Counted from the stretch's first letter, positions 23,951 to 32,162 are shown. The stretch: DNA of 64,000 nt from Nitrospirota bacterium (GCA_030684575.1 JAUXVD010000020.1:62001-126000), one strand, 5' to 3'. The notes: generated by a model not told the origin, from the sequence alone. Numbers and translations: made by a program.

Positions 23951-25597
23951 CTATCTCAAGAATCCTTTCAACAGGTCCTGTCCTTTTTGTTTGAGGTCCT
24001 CAGGATTAGTTGAGCCTTTGAGTAGCTCGCCGATGGCTTCCTTTACTTTCTCCTTCACCTGCTCCTGTGCCTTCCCGGTCATGCCTTTCATGTCGAGACT
24101 ATAAGATGGCGCCTGGGCCGTTCCGGTGATAATCAGCGGGAGACTTAAGTGGCCCTCTTTCATGGCGAGTTTGGCAACAGGCGATGCGCCGGCAATCTTC
24201 TGACTCAGGTCCTGCGACAGGTTGAGGTTCATGGTCAGGTTGAGTATCTGGTCAAACCCGATGGTGCCTCCCCCTGTTGTTTGGAAGTCGTGGCTGTCCA
24301 TCAAGAGGCGCTGTACGTTGATCACGCCTCGCTTGATGGCGAGGTCCGTTTCGATCGTCGAGAATGCTGTGGCCTTGGCATTGTCGAGCGAGATGCCTGC
24401 GACATTGAATATCGAGACCGCTTCCTGGAGAAGGTTCACGCCCTCGATCTTCCCGTCTTTGACAACGACGTGGCTGGTCCCTTCCAGAGCGTTGGTGAGG
24501 TCCGGCATGGAAAATCCGCGTCCTTGCAACGCAAGGTCGGCTCCTGCCGTTCCGCTGATCGACACCTGCGTGGTCGCAACGGCCTCAAGGGCAGGCCCGA
24601 GCTGGAGTCCTTGGATCGTCACGGTGCTCTTGAACGGTGGAGCATCGGACCCTGCGATCACGCTGCCCTGTCCCTTGACCTGCCCATTAAACAGTTGGAA
24701 CGAGAGGTTGTTCAGCTTGGCTTCTTGGCCCTTCACTTCCGCGGCAATCTTGAGTTCCGTGATGTCGACAGGTTTGTTGAGGGGAAGGGCAACCGGTAGA
24801 TTCGCGGTATTGATCAGCGGCGAACTCATATTCACGGTCGCATTCTGACCGGCGGTCTTTCCCGTGATGGTGAACTCGGTCTTGCCCAGCCCGAGCCGGA
24901 TGTTGATCGCGTCGATGTCCGCAGTTTCCTTCAACGGACCAAAGGTACCGTCGACGGTCACGGGCATATTGAACGGCTGGACAAGCATGGCAACATGGAG
25001 GCTCGGGGTTTGGCCGAGACGAACGGCTTGGAGAAGAAGCTCCATATCCTGCAAGACATACTCGAGCGGTGTGGCGGCCGACAGGTCTCGGTAGGTGAGT
25101 TTTCCGCCCGCAATGGAGACGCGATCGACGGCCAGAAGGGCCAGGATCTTGAGCGGACCGTCTGTCGATGGAATCGGCGCCCGGGAGGGAGTTTCAGGCG
25201 TCGGGATGCCGGTTCTTCCGATGGTCGAGACGTTCAGGACGCCGCTCTTGTTCTTGATCACCGTGATAACTGGATCGCGAAGCGAGATCTCTTCGACCTC
25301 GACCTTGCCGCTGAGCAAGGGCCTGAGCTTGACCCCGATATCAAGCGACGTGAGTGACATAAATGGAGTTGCCCCGAACGCCGGGTCGTCCAACACGGCA
25401 AACCCGGCCACGCGTGCACCGATTCTTGGCCAGATCGTCAGGCGGATGTCTTGCAGCTGAACCTTACGGTTGAGCGCCTCTTCGAGCAGCGGTTTGTACT
25501 GATCTTGGTATTTGTTGAGGTCGACGAGAAAGGGGAGGGAGAAGATGGCGGCAACCACGATGATGACCAGGATGCCCAAACCGATAAGAATTTTCAT
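23951..25597 (-). CDS. AsmA-family protein
   Basis: A 548-residue protein with a single N-terminal membrane helix (LIGLGILVIIVVAAIFSLPFLVDL) and a long periplasmic beta-rich body. The AsmA N-terminal signature is visible: LNRKVQLQDIRLTIWPRIGARVAGFAVLDDP. The AsmA-like C-terminal region has GVINVQRLLMDSHDFQTTGGGTIGFDQ. AsmA proteins are bridge-like lipid-transfer proteins of the envelope. The tail is Lys/Gln-rich and helical. The gene is monocistronic, with its own promoter upstream. Confidence 0.9.
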   Translation of the reverse strand: MKILIGLGILVIIVVAAIFSLPFLVDLNKYQDQYKPLLEEALNRKVQLQDIRLTIWPRIGARVAGFAVLDDPAFGATPFMSLTSLDIGVKLRPLLSGKVEVEEISLRDPVITVIKNKSGVLNVSTIGRTGIPTPETPSRAPIPSTDGPLKILALLAVDRVSIAGGKLTYRDLSAATPLEYVLQDMELLLQAVRLGQTPSLHVAMLVQPFNMPVTVDGTFGPLKETADIDAINIRLGLGKTEFTITGKTAGQNATVNMSSPLINTANLPVALPLNKPVDITELKIAAEVKGQEAKLNNLSFQLFNGQVKGQGSVIAGSDAPPFKSTVTIQGLQLGPALEAVATTQVSISGTAGADLALQGRGFSMPDLTNALEGTSHVVVKDGKIEGVNLLQEAVSIFNVAGISLDNAKATAFSTIETDLAIKRGVINVQRLLMDSHDFQTTGGGTIGFDQILNLTMNLNLSQDLSQKIAGASPVAKLAMKEGHLSLPLIITGTAQAPSYSLDMKGMTGKAQEQVKEKVKEAIGELLKGSTNPEDLKQKGQDLLKGFLR

Positions 25598-25626
25598 AGC
25601 CAGCCCTCCCCCCCTTAATTCTTTTC

Positions 25627-25655
25627 AGTATAGAAAGGGAATTCGAGAGGGTCAA
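25627..25655 (-). promoter_or_regulatory. Promoter of the AsmA-family gene
   Basis: On the minus strand, TTGACC (25655-25650) and TATACT (25632-25627) are spaced by 17 bases, about 30 bases before the start codon. A G-rich ribosome site (GGGGGGGAGG) lies between. Confidence 0.65.
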
Positions 25656-25735
25656 TGCCATGCAGATGTGCTCCGTTCTTACCTTGCTGGTCACTAGACC
25701 GCGTGTTAAGATGCGCGCCTCGCGAACATCGATGC

Positions 25736-25825
25736 GGAGAGGTGCGAGAGTGGTCGAATCGACATGCTTGGAAAGCATGCGTCCCAGCAATGGGACCGTG
25801 GGTTCAAATCCCACCCTCTCCGCCA
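25736..25825 (+). tRNA. tRNA-Ser (anticodon GGA)
   Basis: Acceptor GGAGAGG pairs with CCTCTCC near the 3' end, followed by GCCA. The anticodon arm is CATGC-TTGGAAA-GCATG with anticodon GGA. A long variable arm (GTCCCAGCAATGGGAC) and T-arm GTGGGTTCAAATCCCAC identify a class II serine tRNA of 90 bases with encoded CCA. Confidence 0.97.
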
Positions 25826-25931
25826 AAAAATAGTGCTGCGCCTGGGTCCTGAATGCTGAGCGTCGTCAGGAAAGTTCGGACAAGACCGTCCCTTCTTTAT
25901 CTCAGCACCCATTCCACAGCACTCGGCGCTT

Positions 25932-26040
25932 TGAATAGGGGCTGGGCCCTGTGCAACGGAACCCTGTGAACCCCGCCAGGTCCGGAAGGAAGCAACGGTA
26001 AGCGGTTAGTTCTGTGTGCCGCAGGATCACCTGGCCCCGC
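25932..26040 (+). ncRNA. ffs: Small bacterial SRP RNA (4.5S type)
   Basis: The conserved apical loop of SRP RNA is present: CCAGGTCCGGAAGGAAGCA at about 25976-25994, containing the GGAA tetraloop and the AGCA internal loop that bind Ffh. The outer arms GGGGCTGGGCCC and GGATCACCTGGCCCC pair to close the hairpin. The ends are approximate. Its place just upstream of dnaX is common in bacteria. Confidence 0.93.
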
Positions 26041-26047
26041 TTTGCAC

Positions 26048-26126
26048 GAGAGGCATGGGGCGAGCGGCTCGAGGCAAGAGGTCAACAAGAATGTCCGAGC
26101 CTCAAGCCCCTCGCTCAGCGCCTCTC
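26048..26126. repeat. GAGGC/GGGGC inverted repeat, family 2, copy 1
   Basis: The left arm GAGAGGCATGGGGCGAGCGG and the right arm ending in CAGCGCCTCTC form a long imperfect palindrome in the gap between SRP RNA and dnaX. Similar arms occur at 37962-38031 and 58250-58341. It could fold into a hairpin after SRP RNA and help end that transcript. Confidence 0.55.
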
Positions 26127-26139
26127 GCCACATAAAATT

Positions 26140-27984
26140 ATGGATTACCAAGTTTCAGCCAGAAAATACCGGCCGGGCACGTTCGATGACGTGATCGGGC
26201 AGCCACATGTCGTGCAAACGCTGGTCAATTCCATCGCCACGCAACGTATTGCCCAGGCCTATCTTTTTTCAGGCACCCGCGGCGTAGGAAAAACCACCGT
26301 CGCAAGAATTCTCGCCAAAGCGCTCAATTGCGAACGGGGGCAGTCCGGTACGCCCTGCGGCACCTGCTCTAACTGTCTTGAGATTGCACAGGGCACCTCC
26401 GTCGACGTCATGGAGATCGACGGCGCGTCCAATACGAGCGTGGATGATGTGCGCGAGATCCGTGAGAACGTCAAGTTCGCCGCCTTTCGCGGAAAGTACC
26501 GGGTCTACATCATCGACGAAGTGCACATGTTGTCGAACTCGGCGTTCAACGCCCTCTTGAAGACGCTGGAAGAGCCGCCCCCGCACGTCGTGTTCATCTT
26601 TGCCACCACCGAGATTCATAAAATTCCGGCGACCATTCTTTCCCGTTGTCAGCATTACAACTTCCGGCGCATTGCGCGGGCTGAAATTGTCGAGCGGCTG
26701 CGACATGTGGTCAATCAGGACCAGATCGTGCTCGAAGAGCGAAGCTTGATAGCGCTGGCCCGGGCCAGCGAAGGCAGTATGCGGGACGGGTTGAGCCTGC
26801 TCGACCAAGCCGTGGCATTCGGCGGCAAGACGATCGTGCATGCGGATCTGGAAGCCTTGTTGGGTGCCGTTCCACAAGAGCTTGTTCGCGCCATGATTGA
26901 GGCGATTACGGCACAAGAAAGCGCCGGGGCGCTTCACGTCCTGGCTCAACTGCTGGACCAGGGACATGATCTGCGGGCCTATTGTGCAGAGGTCGTCGAG
27001 TATCTTCGGAATATGCTCGTGGTATCGGTCGTGCCCTCACCGCAGGAACAGCAGGGGTTAATCGAAGCCGCGGCGGAAGACCTTGAACAGATGGCAACCG
27101 ATGCCCGCTCGTTTACGCCGGAACAGCTCCAAGACCTGTTTGCCATTTTCACGCAAGCCGAGGACTCGCTCAGGCTCAGCGCGCATCCTCGATTCGTGCT
27201 CGAAACAGCCGCGGTGCGCGCAACCAGACTACTGCGTCGAGCAGAGGAAAAATCGGCGCACGTGGTCCCGCCAGCCCAGACGGCACGCCCGGCTCAGCCG
27301 GCTCCGGCCCGCACAGGCCTGTCTCCTGCGCCAACTCGTTCTGCAGAGCCAAGCCCCTCCTCTCCATCACCTCGAACGTCCCAGCCGACGACGCCGTTGC
27401 CGACTGCTCCCATGCCCCCGAGGCCTGCCGTCGCCACGAATACGGCACCTCCGCGAAGTCTTCCCACGAATCCTCCAACTGCCCGGCCTCCCGTCCCTGC
27501 CGTCGAGGTCAAAAAATCATCGCCTTCGATTGCGCCTTCGACTGAGGATGGACGCGCGGTGGTGACATTGAATTGGGAACAGGTCCAAGAGGAAGTGGCG
27601 AATGTGTCTTCCAGGATTGCGGCGTTCCTGGAGCGAGGGAGATTTGTGGGCATAGACGGCCATGTCGTGACGATTGGGTTTGCCAAACAAGCGACGGGGG
27701 CCCGAGGGATGATCGAGAACGCTGATAATATGGCGGTGCTGACATCGATCTGTGAACGGCTGAGCGGTCAAACTGTGCGGGTGCGGATCGTTGAATTGAC
27801 AGAGGCTGATCCTCCAGGACAGACGATGGCACAGCTCAGGGCGACGAAGGAAAAAGAACAAAAACAGATCCTATTCGAGCAAGCGAGGGCACATCCTGTC
27901 GTCAAACAGGCCCTGGAAATGTTCGGCGCAGAACTCGCAGAAGTCAGGCCGGTAGCGAGCCAGAAGGAGGAGGGAGAGACATGA
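26140..27984 (+). CDS. dnaX: DNA polymerase III subunits gamma/tau
   Basis: A 614-residue clamp-loader ATPase. It starts MDYQVSARKYRPGTFDDVIGQ, the family N-terminus. Walker A is GTRGVGKT (45-52). The zinc module is C64-x8-C73-x2-C76-x2-C79. Walker B and SRC regions (YIIDEVHMLS, TILSRCQHYNF) follow. A Pro/Ala/Thr-rich linker lies near residues 390-470. A C-terminal tau-like domain follows. The ATG at 26140 is chosen by homology to the conserved N-terminus; the longer open frame would run into the SRP RNA. The stop overlaps ybaB in ATGA. Confidence 0.96.
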   Translation: MDYQVSARKYRPGTFDDVIGQPHVVQTLVNSIATQRIAQAYLFSGTRGVGKTTVARILAKALNCERGQSGTPCGTCSNCLEIAQGTSVDVMEIDGASNTSVDDVREIRENVKFAAFRGKYRVYIIDEVHMLSNSAFNALLKTLEEPPPHVVFIFATTEIHKIPATILSRCQHYNFRRIARAEIVERLRHVVNQDQIVLEERSLIALARASEGSMRDGLSLLDQAVAFGGKTIVHADLEALLGAVPQELVRAMIEAITAQESAGALHVLAQLLDQGHDLRAYCAEVVEYLRNMLVVSVVPSPQEQQGLIEAAAEDLEQMATDARSFTPEQLQDLFAIFTQAEDSLRLSAHPRFVLETAAVRATRLLRRAEEKSAHVVPPAQTARPAQPAPARTGLSPAPTRSAEPSPSSPSPRTSQPTTPLPTAPMPPRPAVATNTAPPRSLPTNPPTARPPVPAVEVKKSSPSIAPSTEDGRAVVTLNWEQVQEEVANVSSRIAAFLERGRFVGIDGHVVTIGFAKQATGARGMIENADNMAVLTSICERLSGQTVRVRIVELTEADPPGQTMAQLRATKEKEQKQILFEQARAHPVVKQALEMFGAELAEVRPVASQKEEGET

Positions 27985-28304
27985 AAAATCCGTTAGCGAA
28001 TATGGGCAATATCTTGAAGCAGGCCCAGGCGATGCAGGCACAAATGGCCAAAGTGCAGGAACAAGCATCGGCCAAGACCGTGACCGGAACGGCGGGCGGT
28101 GGCAGCGTGACCGTCACGGCCAATGGGGCCATGCAACTGCTCGGCATCGTCATCGATCCCGAAGTCGTGAAAAGTGGGGACGTGGAGATGGTGCAGGATC
28201 TGGTCATGGCGGCATCGAACGATGCCCTTCAAAAAGCCCGCGAGATGATGGCGAACGAAATGAAAGCCGTGACCGGCGGAATGAATGTTCCCGGTCTCTT
28301 CTAA
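27981..28304 (+). CDS. ybaB: YbaB/EbfC nucleoid-associated protein
   Basis: The 107-residue protein has the family pattern: N-terminal helix MGNILKQAQAMQAQMAKVQEQ, beta-hairpin core SVTVTANGAMQLLGIVIDPEVV, C-terminal helix NDALQKAREMMANEM. YbaB dimers bind DNA and are usually encoded between dnaX and recR. It overlaps dnaX by four bases (ATGA), with GGAGGGAG upstream, so translation is likely coupled. Confidence 0.95.
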   Translation: MKNPLANMGNILKQAQAMQAQMAKVQEQASAKTVTGTAGGGSVTVTANGAMQLLGIVIDPEVVKSGDVEMVQDLVMAASNDALQKAREMMANEMKAVTGGMNVPGLF

Positions 28305-28318
28305 CAGGCAAATAACCT

Positions 28319-28921
28319 ATGGCCGTTGATCAACAAGGATTACTCGCACGGTTGGTGCGCGAATTAGTCCGTCTCCCCGGCATCGGACAAAAGTCGGCGC
28401 AGCGATTGGCCTTTCACGTCTTGAAGGCCGAGCGCGAAGAGGCGCTCCGCTTGGCTGAGGCGATTCGAGCCGTCAAAGACGGCCTCTCCTTTTGCCGACA
28501 ATGCCGGAACATCGCAGAGGGAGAACTCTGTGAGTTTTGTCTCGACCCGAAACGGGACCAGACAAGAATCCTCGTGGTCGAAGAGCCGAGTACGACCTAT
28601 GCCATCGAACGGGCAGGCGCATACCGCGGCTTATATCATGTGTTACTCGGCGCCTTGTCTCCGTTGGATGGAGTCGGACCCTCCGATATCAGGGCCGAGG
28701 AACTGGTCGATCGGGTAAAGCGTGGAGGCATTCAGGAGGTCATTCTCGCGACGAGTCCGACGATCGAGGGGGAGGCAACCGCTATCTATCTGACGAACCA
28801 ACTCAAACCTCTCGGGGCCCGTGTTTCACGTATCGCCTATGGCATCCCGGTTGGAATGGATATCGAATATGCCGACGACGTCACATTGCTGAAATCGATC
28901 GAAGGCCGCCGGGATCTCTAG
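28319..28921 (+). CDS. recR: Recombination mediator RecR
   Basis: A 200-residue RecR: helix-hairpin-helix near the start (LVRLPGIGQKSAQRLAFHVL), C4 zinc finger (FCRQCRNIAEGELCEFC), Toprim domain (ILVVEEPSTTYAIERAG) and Walker-like C-terminus (ATSPTIEGEATAIYL). RecR works with RecF/RecO to load RecA at gaps. It follows ybaB by 14 bases, giving the standard dnaX-ybaB-recR order. Confidence 0.97.
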   Translation: MAVDQQGLLARLVRELVRLPGIGQKSAQRLAFHVLKAEREEALRLAEAIRAVKDGLSFCRQCRNIAEGELCEFCLDPKRDQTRILVVEEPSTTYAIERAGAYRGLYHVLLGALSPLDGVGPSDIRAEELVDRVKRGGIQEVILATSPTIEGEATAIYLTNQLKPLGARVSRIAYGIPVGMDIEYADDVTLLKSIEGRRDL

Positions 28922-28944
28922 AGGCTCCGTCCCCCTGTCTCCCA

Positions 28945-28973
28945 TTGACCCCTCTCCAGGCCCCTGCTATAGT
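28945..28973 (+). promoter_or_regulatory. Promoter of dksA-like gene
   Basis: TTGACC (28945-28950) and TATAGT (28968-28973) are separated by 17 bases, about 44 bases upstream of the start codon. Confidence 0.6.
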
Positions 28974-29016
28974 TTCCGACGCTCTAGGCATTTTCACTCC
29001 ATAGGCAGACTGCGGT

Positions 29017-29460
29017 ATGAAAGCAAGCCCTTCCACCAAGCGCATCTCGTCCACTCCCTCAGCGGAAAAACCGGTTGCACCTAAACGCAAAGCCAAGGCA
29101 GCGGCCCCTGGGGATAAATACGAGGCCATTCGGCGTGATCTGGAGCAACAGCGACGGATCATCTTATCGGAAGCTGTCGAGGGTTTAGCCAACCCAAACG
29201 GGCAAGAAGCGCTCCCGGATGTGAGCGATCAAGCCTCTGCGGAAGCCGATCAAAATTTTTCGATGAGGATCCGTGAGCGCGAACAACGACTGGTCAAAAA
29301 AATAGACGAAGCGCTCGGTCGAATCGACCAGAACATCTATGGCATCTGTGAACGCTGCGAAGAAGAGATTCCCTATCCGCGACTCAAAGCCCGTCCCGTC
29401 ACCACCCTCTGCATCGATTGCAAGACCCTCGAAGAGCAGGAAGAAAAAGCTCGGCGGTAA
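29017..29460 (+). CDS. DksA/TraR-family zinc-finger protein
   Basis: The 147-residue protein has a basic, disordered N-terminus (residues 1-33), a coiled-coil region (KYEAIRRDLEQQRRIIL onward) and a C-terminal C4 zinc finger C111-x2-C114-x17-C132-x2-C135. DksA-type proteins bind the RNA polymerase secondary channel and, with ppGpp, tune transcription. The coiled-coil tip seen here (LPDVSDQASAEADQN) carries acidic residues, as in DksA, followed by Ala-Ser. Basic Lys-rich N-termini of this type are common in non-proteobacterial homologues. Confidence 0.88.
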   Translation: MKASPSTKRISSTPSAEKPVAPKRKAKAAAPGDKYEAIRRDLEQQRRIILSEAVEGLANPNGQEALPDVSDQASAEADQNFSMRIREREQRLVKKIDEALGRIDQNIYGICERCEEEIPYPRLKARPVTTLCIDCKTLEEQEEKARR

Positions 29461-29523
29461 ACGCCAGATTTTCTCTTCATCACGACACATCGTCGCAGGC
29501 GTGATCCATGACAGCATCATGTT

Positions 29524-29557
29524 GAGTCAAGGCACTAGTGTTTGAGCGCCTTGACTC
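29524..29557. terminator. Hairpin between convergent genes
   Basis: A 10-bp stem (GAGTCAAGGC / GCCTTGACTC) with a 14-base loop overlaps the end of the leftward TPR gene and lies 63 bases beyond the dksA-like stop. No T tract is present, so termination is only possible. Confidence 0.4.
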
Positions 29558-30701
29558 GTTGCTGGACCAGCGCAATGCGGCTGGCCTCATCGGGGATCCC
29601 CTCGACCAGCGCAAGGTAGGTCTCATACTCCGCGAGGGCCCGCTTGGGGTTCGAAGGCTCGATGGCTTCGGCCAGGTTGTAGCGGGCAATGGCATAATTG
29701 GGTCGAAGTGTGACGGCTTTCTCAAATGAAAGGAGCGCGTTCACCTTATCTCCCAGATCGCTGTACACCGTCCCGAGATTGTTCAGGACTTCTGGTGTGT
29801 TCGGTCTGATGGCCAACGATTGAAGCATTTCCGTCTTGGCCTTCTCCTGCTGCCCCTTCCCTTTCCATGCTTGGCCTAATTTATGATGGGCCTCTGCCAG
29901 CCAGACCTTGTTCGTAAAGCCACTCGTGACCGCTTTCTGATAGGCGTTGGCTGCGATATCGTAGTTCTGTGACCCACAGTAGGAGAGTTGTGCGGTTTGC
30001 CCTCGCGCGAATTGCTGAAGCGAGGGGAAGGGCTCCTTGTCTTCTGCACCTTGACTGTCGAGCTGTTGCCCTGGCTTCTGCCCGCTCGGGTGGCGCAGCC
30101 GTTCCAAGAACTCCCGTCGATAGGGCGAGAACAGCCGTACATAGGGGTCGATCGTCACGGAGGCCTGAAGCAGCGAGGGTTGTTCGCGTGAGCCAAGAAC
30201 CAAATACTGTGTCGTCGTTTTCTCGTCGCCGGTTTCGTACAGAGCGCTCGAGTCCATACTCGACTTTGAGGACAGATTCGCGACGTTGAGATAGAACTCC
30301 AATGCCGGCTTTAGCCGCGTCAAGGTATGCCGAAGGATCGGATAGGGATTGAGGTCGAGCCCTGATGAAAAGGTAAAGAGGGCTCCGATCAGTAGGCCAT
30401 CTTCATCGAAAAAATAGGACTCATCGCCATGCGATGGGCTTCGATCGGCAGGAAGGATCATCTCATGGCCGGAGCCCCAGGCCTGAACCTTCAAGGTAGC
30501 GGCGGGATGTATCTTAAGGAAGTCTGGTTTCGAAGCGCATAGCGTAACGGGCTTCAGAAGGACCAGATCGCTTTCGGATGGGGGGAGATTCGGCTTAGGG
30601 ACCTGAGTTTCACAAGCGCTCAGAGTGAGGATCAGGCCTAGCCCGCAGACCAGCCACCGGCAAACTGGTGCAGCACCTGGCGATTGCGTATCACGTGACA
30701 T
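29535..30701 (-). CDS. TPR-repeat lipoprotein
   Basis: A 388-residue protein with a lipoprotein signal (CGLGLILTLSAC). The central region of about 200 residues has alternating strands and is not recognised. The C-terminal part has TPR repeats: IAANAYQKAVTSGFTNKVWLAEAHHKLGQAW, AKTEMLQSLAIRPNTPEVLNNLGTVYSDLGD, NALLSFEKAVTLRPNYAIARYNLAE. The ATG at 30701 has GTGAGG upstream and gives a normal signal; two earlier Met codons lack ribosome sites. Probably an outer-membrane-anchored scaffold; role unknown. Confidence 0.78.
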   Translation of the reverse strand: MSRDTQSPGAAPVCRWLVCGLGLILTLSACETQVPKPNLPPSESDLVLLKPVTLCASKPDFLKIHPAATLKVQAWGSGHEMILPADRSPSHGDESYFFDEDGLLIGALFTFSSGLDLNPYPILRHTLTRLKPALEFYLNVANLSSKSSMDSSALYETGDEKTTTQYLVLGSREQPSLLQASVTIDPYVRLFSPYRREFLERLRHPSGQKPGQQLDSQGAEDKEPFPSLQQFARGQTAQLSYCGSQNYDIAANAYQKAVTSGFTNKVWLAEAHHKLGQAWKGKGQQEKAKTEMLQSLAIRPNTPEVLNNLGTVYSDLGDKVNALLSFEKAVTLRPNYAIARYNLAEAIEPSNPKRALAEYETYLALVEGIPDEASRIALVQQRVKALKH

Positions 30702-30761
30702 CAGCCTCACGAAGGGAAGCATACACGAAACGTGGAAGAGTTTGCCAAATGGATCACAAGA

Positions 30762-30793
30762 CAACGCCCGCTCTCAGGGGAAAGCGGGCGTTG
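30762..30793 (-). terminator. Intrinsic terminator-like hairpin
   Basis: An 11-bp perfect stem (CAACGCCCGCT / AGCGGGCGTTG) with a 10-base loop. On the minus strand it is followed by TCTTGTG. It lies 32 bases past the stop of the small lipoprotein gene, separating it from the TPR gene. Confidence 0.7.
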
Positions 30794-30824
30794 GTAGAAT
30801 TTACGAGCAGGATTTCTCGGAAAA

Positions 30825-31166
30825 TTATCGCCGCTGACTATCCAACATCGAATCTTCGGTCGTGTAACCGAACAGATACGGCAACTTGCTGGTGAGTGCG
30901 TATATCGGTCGATTCACGCCGTAATCCAGCGCGACCCCGACAGGGTGCAACAAGAAGCCGGTCCAGCGCCAGGGGTTATCGCTAGGGGCAGCTCCGGCCG
31001 CCACATCGGTGTAAACCAAGGACGTGGGGTCCATCACACTATAGATACTGGCTGGGGTGGTATAGCCTCCATCTGCATCGGCCAAGGCCTGCTGCTGGCG
31101 ATTCCCAGCGCACCCGACGGCGGTGGCCAGAAGAAGAATTCCTACGGCAAGAGCTGTTGTCCGCAT
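30825..31166 (-). CDS. Small lipoprotein of unknown function
   Basis: The 113-residue protein has a signal and lipobox AVGC (Cys19). The mature part contains YSVMDPTSLVYTDVAAG, WRWTGFLLHPVGVALDYGVNRP and YLFGYTTEDSMLDSQRR. Aromatic and Gly-rich, it may associate with the outer membrane. The ATG at 31166 has GAGG six bases upstream; an earlier GTG in frame (31178) does not. I do not recognise a domain. It lies immediately outside the left boundary of the integrated element. Confidence 0.65.
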   Translation of the reverse strand: MRTTALAVGILLLATAVGCAGNRQQQALADADGGYTTPASIYSVMDPTSLVYTDVAAGAAPSDNPWRWTGFLLHPVGVALDYGVNRPIYALTSKLPYLFGYTTEDSMLDSQRR

Positions 31167-31310
31167 TATTGACCTCACTTGTCTGGTACGGTTCAGGGCC
31201 CATGCTCACTCGACAAACTGAAGTGTAGCCGACCTCCCGGATTCTGTCCAGGCATGGAACGGTTCAAGCAACTCTATGAAAATCGAGAATTTTATGGACA
31301 GAGAAAGAAG

Positions 31311-31360
31311 ACGTGGTGGGCGATACTGGTATCGAACCAGTGGCCTCTTCCGTGTGAAGG
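31311..31360. repeat. attL: displaced tRNA-Val 3' end
   Basis: The 50 bases are identical to 37833-37882. They contain, on the minus strand, the 3' part of tRNA-Val from the anticodon loop through the T-arm and CCA, but the 5' half of the tRNA is missing. This is the expected junction left when an element integrates at a tRNA 3' end. Confidence 0.92.
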
Positions 31361-31769
31361 CAAATCAGGTAGTTTTTCAGATTGCTCGTTGTTGCAATGG
31401 TTTCCCCATTTATCTTTGCGATTCCGAGAGGTTCGAGCGTTCTGTTCATTCTACTGAGTTCATTCCATTCCGTTGTTTCTGGATCTTTTCTGGCACAAAA
31501 ATGACCACAGCAAAAGTACGTAGATCCTCAAAGCGTATAGACGATCCTTCTTGACTTGAGGTAGATAGTAGACAGTGGGTAATGGCCATTAGCTCACAAC
31601 GACCGCATTGACGAAACGTGGATTGAACCCGTGTTTGAACGCGATCTCGACTTCGCCTTATTTTACAAATAGTTGGAAGACTTTCTTAAGATGAAAGACA
31701 GCGCGACTAAAACAAACAATGCATTGAAGAGGCAGCGTCAAGACTGGCCCGCTACTCATGAACTCTCTC
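31361..31769. other. Non-coding left end of the element
   Basis: About 410 bases between attL and the ars promoter hold no convincing gene. A 35-codon frame (31691-31798) lacks a ribosome site and ends inside the arsR operator. One 17-bp direct repeat (31494-31510) is shared with the right end of the element. The composition is more AT-rich than the flanking chromosome. Confidence 0.55.
31494..31510. repeat. 17-bp repeat, left end
   Basis: CACAAAAATGACCACAG is identical to 37774-37790, in the same orientation. The left copy is 133 bases inside attL and the right copy 42 bases inside attR. This arrangement suits integrase or excisionase arm-binding sites, or it may be a remnant of an integrase 3' end. 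Confidence 0.6.
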
Positions 31770-31799
31770 TTGACATATCAATTATAGTTGATATATAAT
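31770..31799 (+). promoter_or_regulatory. arsR promoter with overlapping ArsR operator
   Basis: TTGACA (31770-31775) and TATAAT (31794-31799) are spaced by 18 bases. The spacer is occupied by the inverted repeat ATATCAA-TTATAG-TTGATAT (31775-31794), a typical ArsR/SmtB-type operator. Bound ArsR would cover the space between the two promoter elements. Confidence 0.85.
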
Positions 31800-31806
31800 G
31801 AATGTG

Positions 31807-32127
31807 ATGATTACGATCAAACAGCGCGATCAAAGCGTGAGCCTCTTTCACGCCCTCTCAGACGAAACGCGGCTGGAGATTATGGAGTGCCTAAAAGACG
31901 GCGAGAAATGCGTCTGTGACCTGACCGACGTGCTGAAGAGCGCCCAGTCGCGGCTCTCCTTTCACCTGAAAGTCCTGAAAGAGGCGGGCCTCATCAAGGA
32001 CCGTCCAGACGGCCGATGGGTCTATTATTCCCTCAACCCAGAGGGCATGGAGGAGTTGGAAGAGGTGGTGAAAGCCTTGAAACCTTCACGCTACCGAGTG
32101 GTTTCCTCCTCATCCAAGTGTTGTTAG
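31807..32127 (+). CDS. arsR: ArsR-family arsenical repressor
   Basis: A 106-residue winged-helix repressor that releases DNA on binding As(III) or Sb(III). The trivalent-metalloid motif is C35-V-C37-DL on the recognition-helix side, as in the plasmid R773-type ArsR. An extra Cys pair (105-106) closes the protein. The recognition helix region is SAQSRLSFHLKVLKEAGLI. The ATG at 31807 is preferred because the upstream in-frame ATG at 31798 lies within the -10 box. The expected transcript start coincides with 31807, so the mRNA is probably leaderless. It is the first gene of the ars cluster. Confidence 0.93.
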   Translation: MITIKQRDQSVSLFHALSDETRLEIMECLKDGEKCVCDLTDVLKSAQSRLSFHLKVLKEAGLIKDRPDGRWVYYSLNPEGMEELEEVVKALKPSRYRVVSSSSKCC

Positions 32128-32146
32128 CTTTTTCTTGCTCATATGC

Positions 32147-32162
32147 ATCAATAATTATTGAT
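32147..32162. promoter_or_regulatory. Second ArsR-type operator before acr3
   Basis: ATCAATAATTATTGAT is a perfect 16-bp palindrome, 15 bases upstream of the acr3 start codon, and shares ATCAA..TTGAT with the arsR operator. It suggests a second point of ArsR control inside the cluster. Confidence 0.65.

Noticed and set aside
27500-27525. A6 run in dnaX as a programmed frameshift for gamma/tau
   Set aside because: The run is AAAAAA followed by TC, not A-AAA-AAG, with no obvious stimulatory hairpin, and it is shorter than the runs known to cause transcriptional slippage.
31691-31798. 35-codon frame before arsR
   Set aside because: No ribosome site, and it ends inside the arsR promoter and operator; probably chance.
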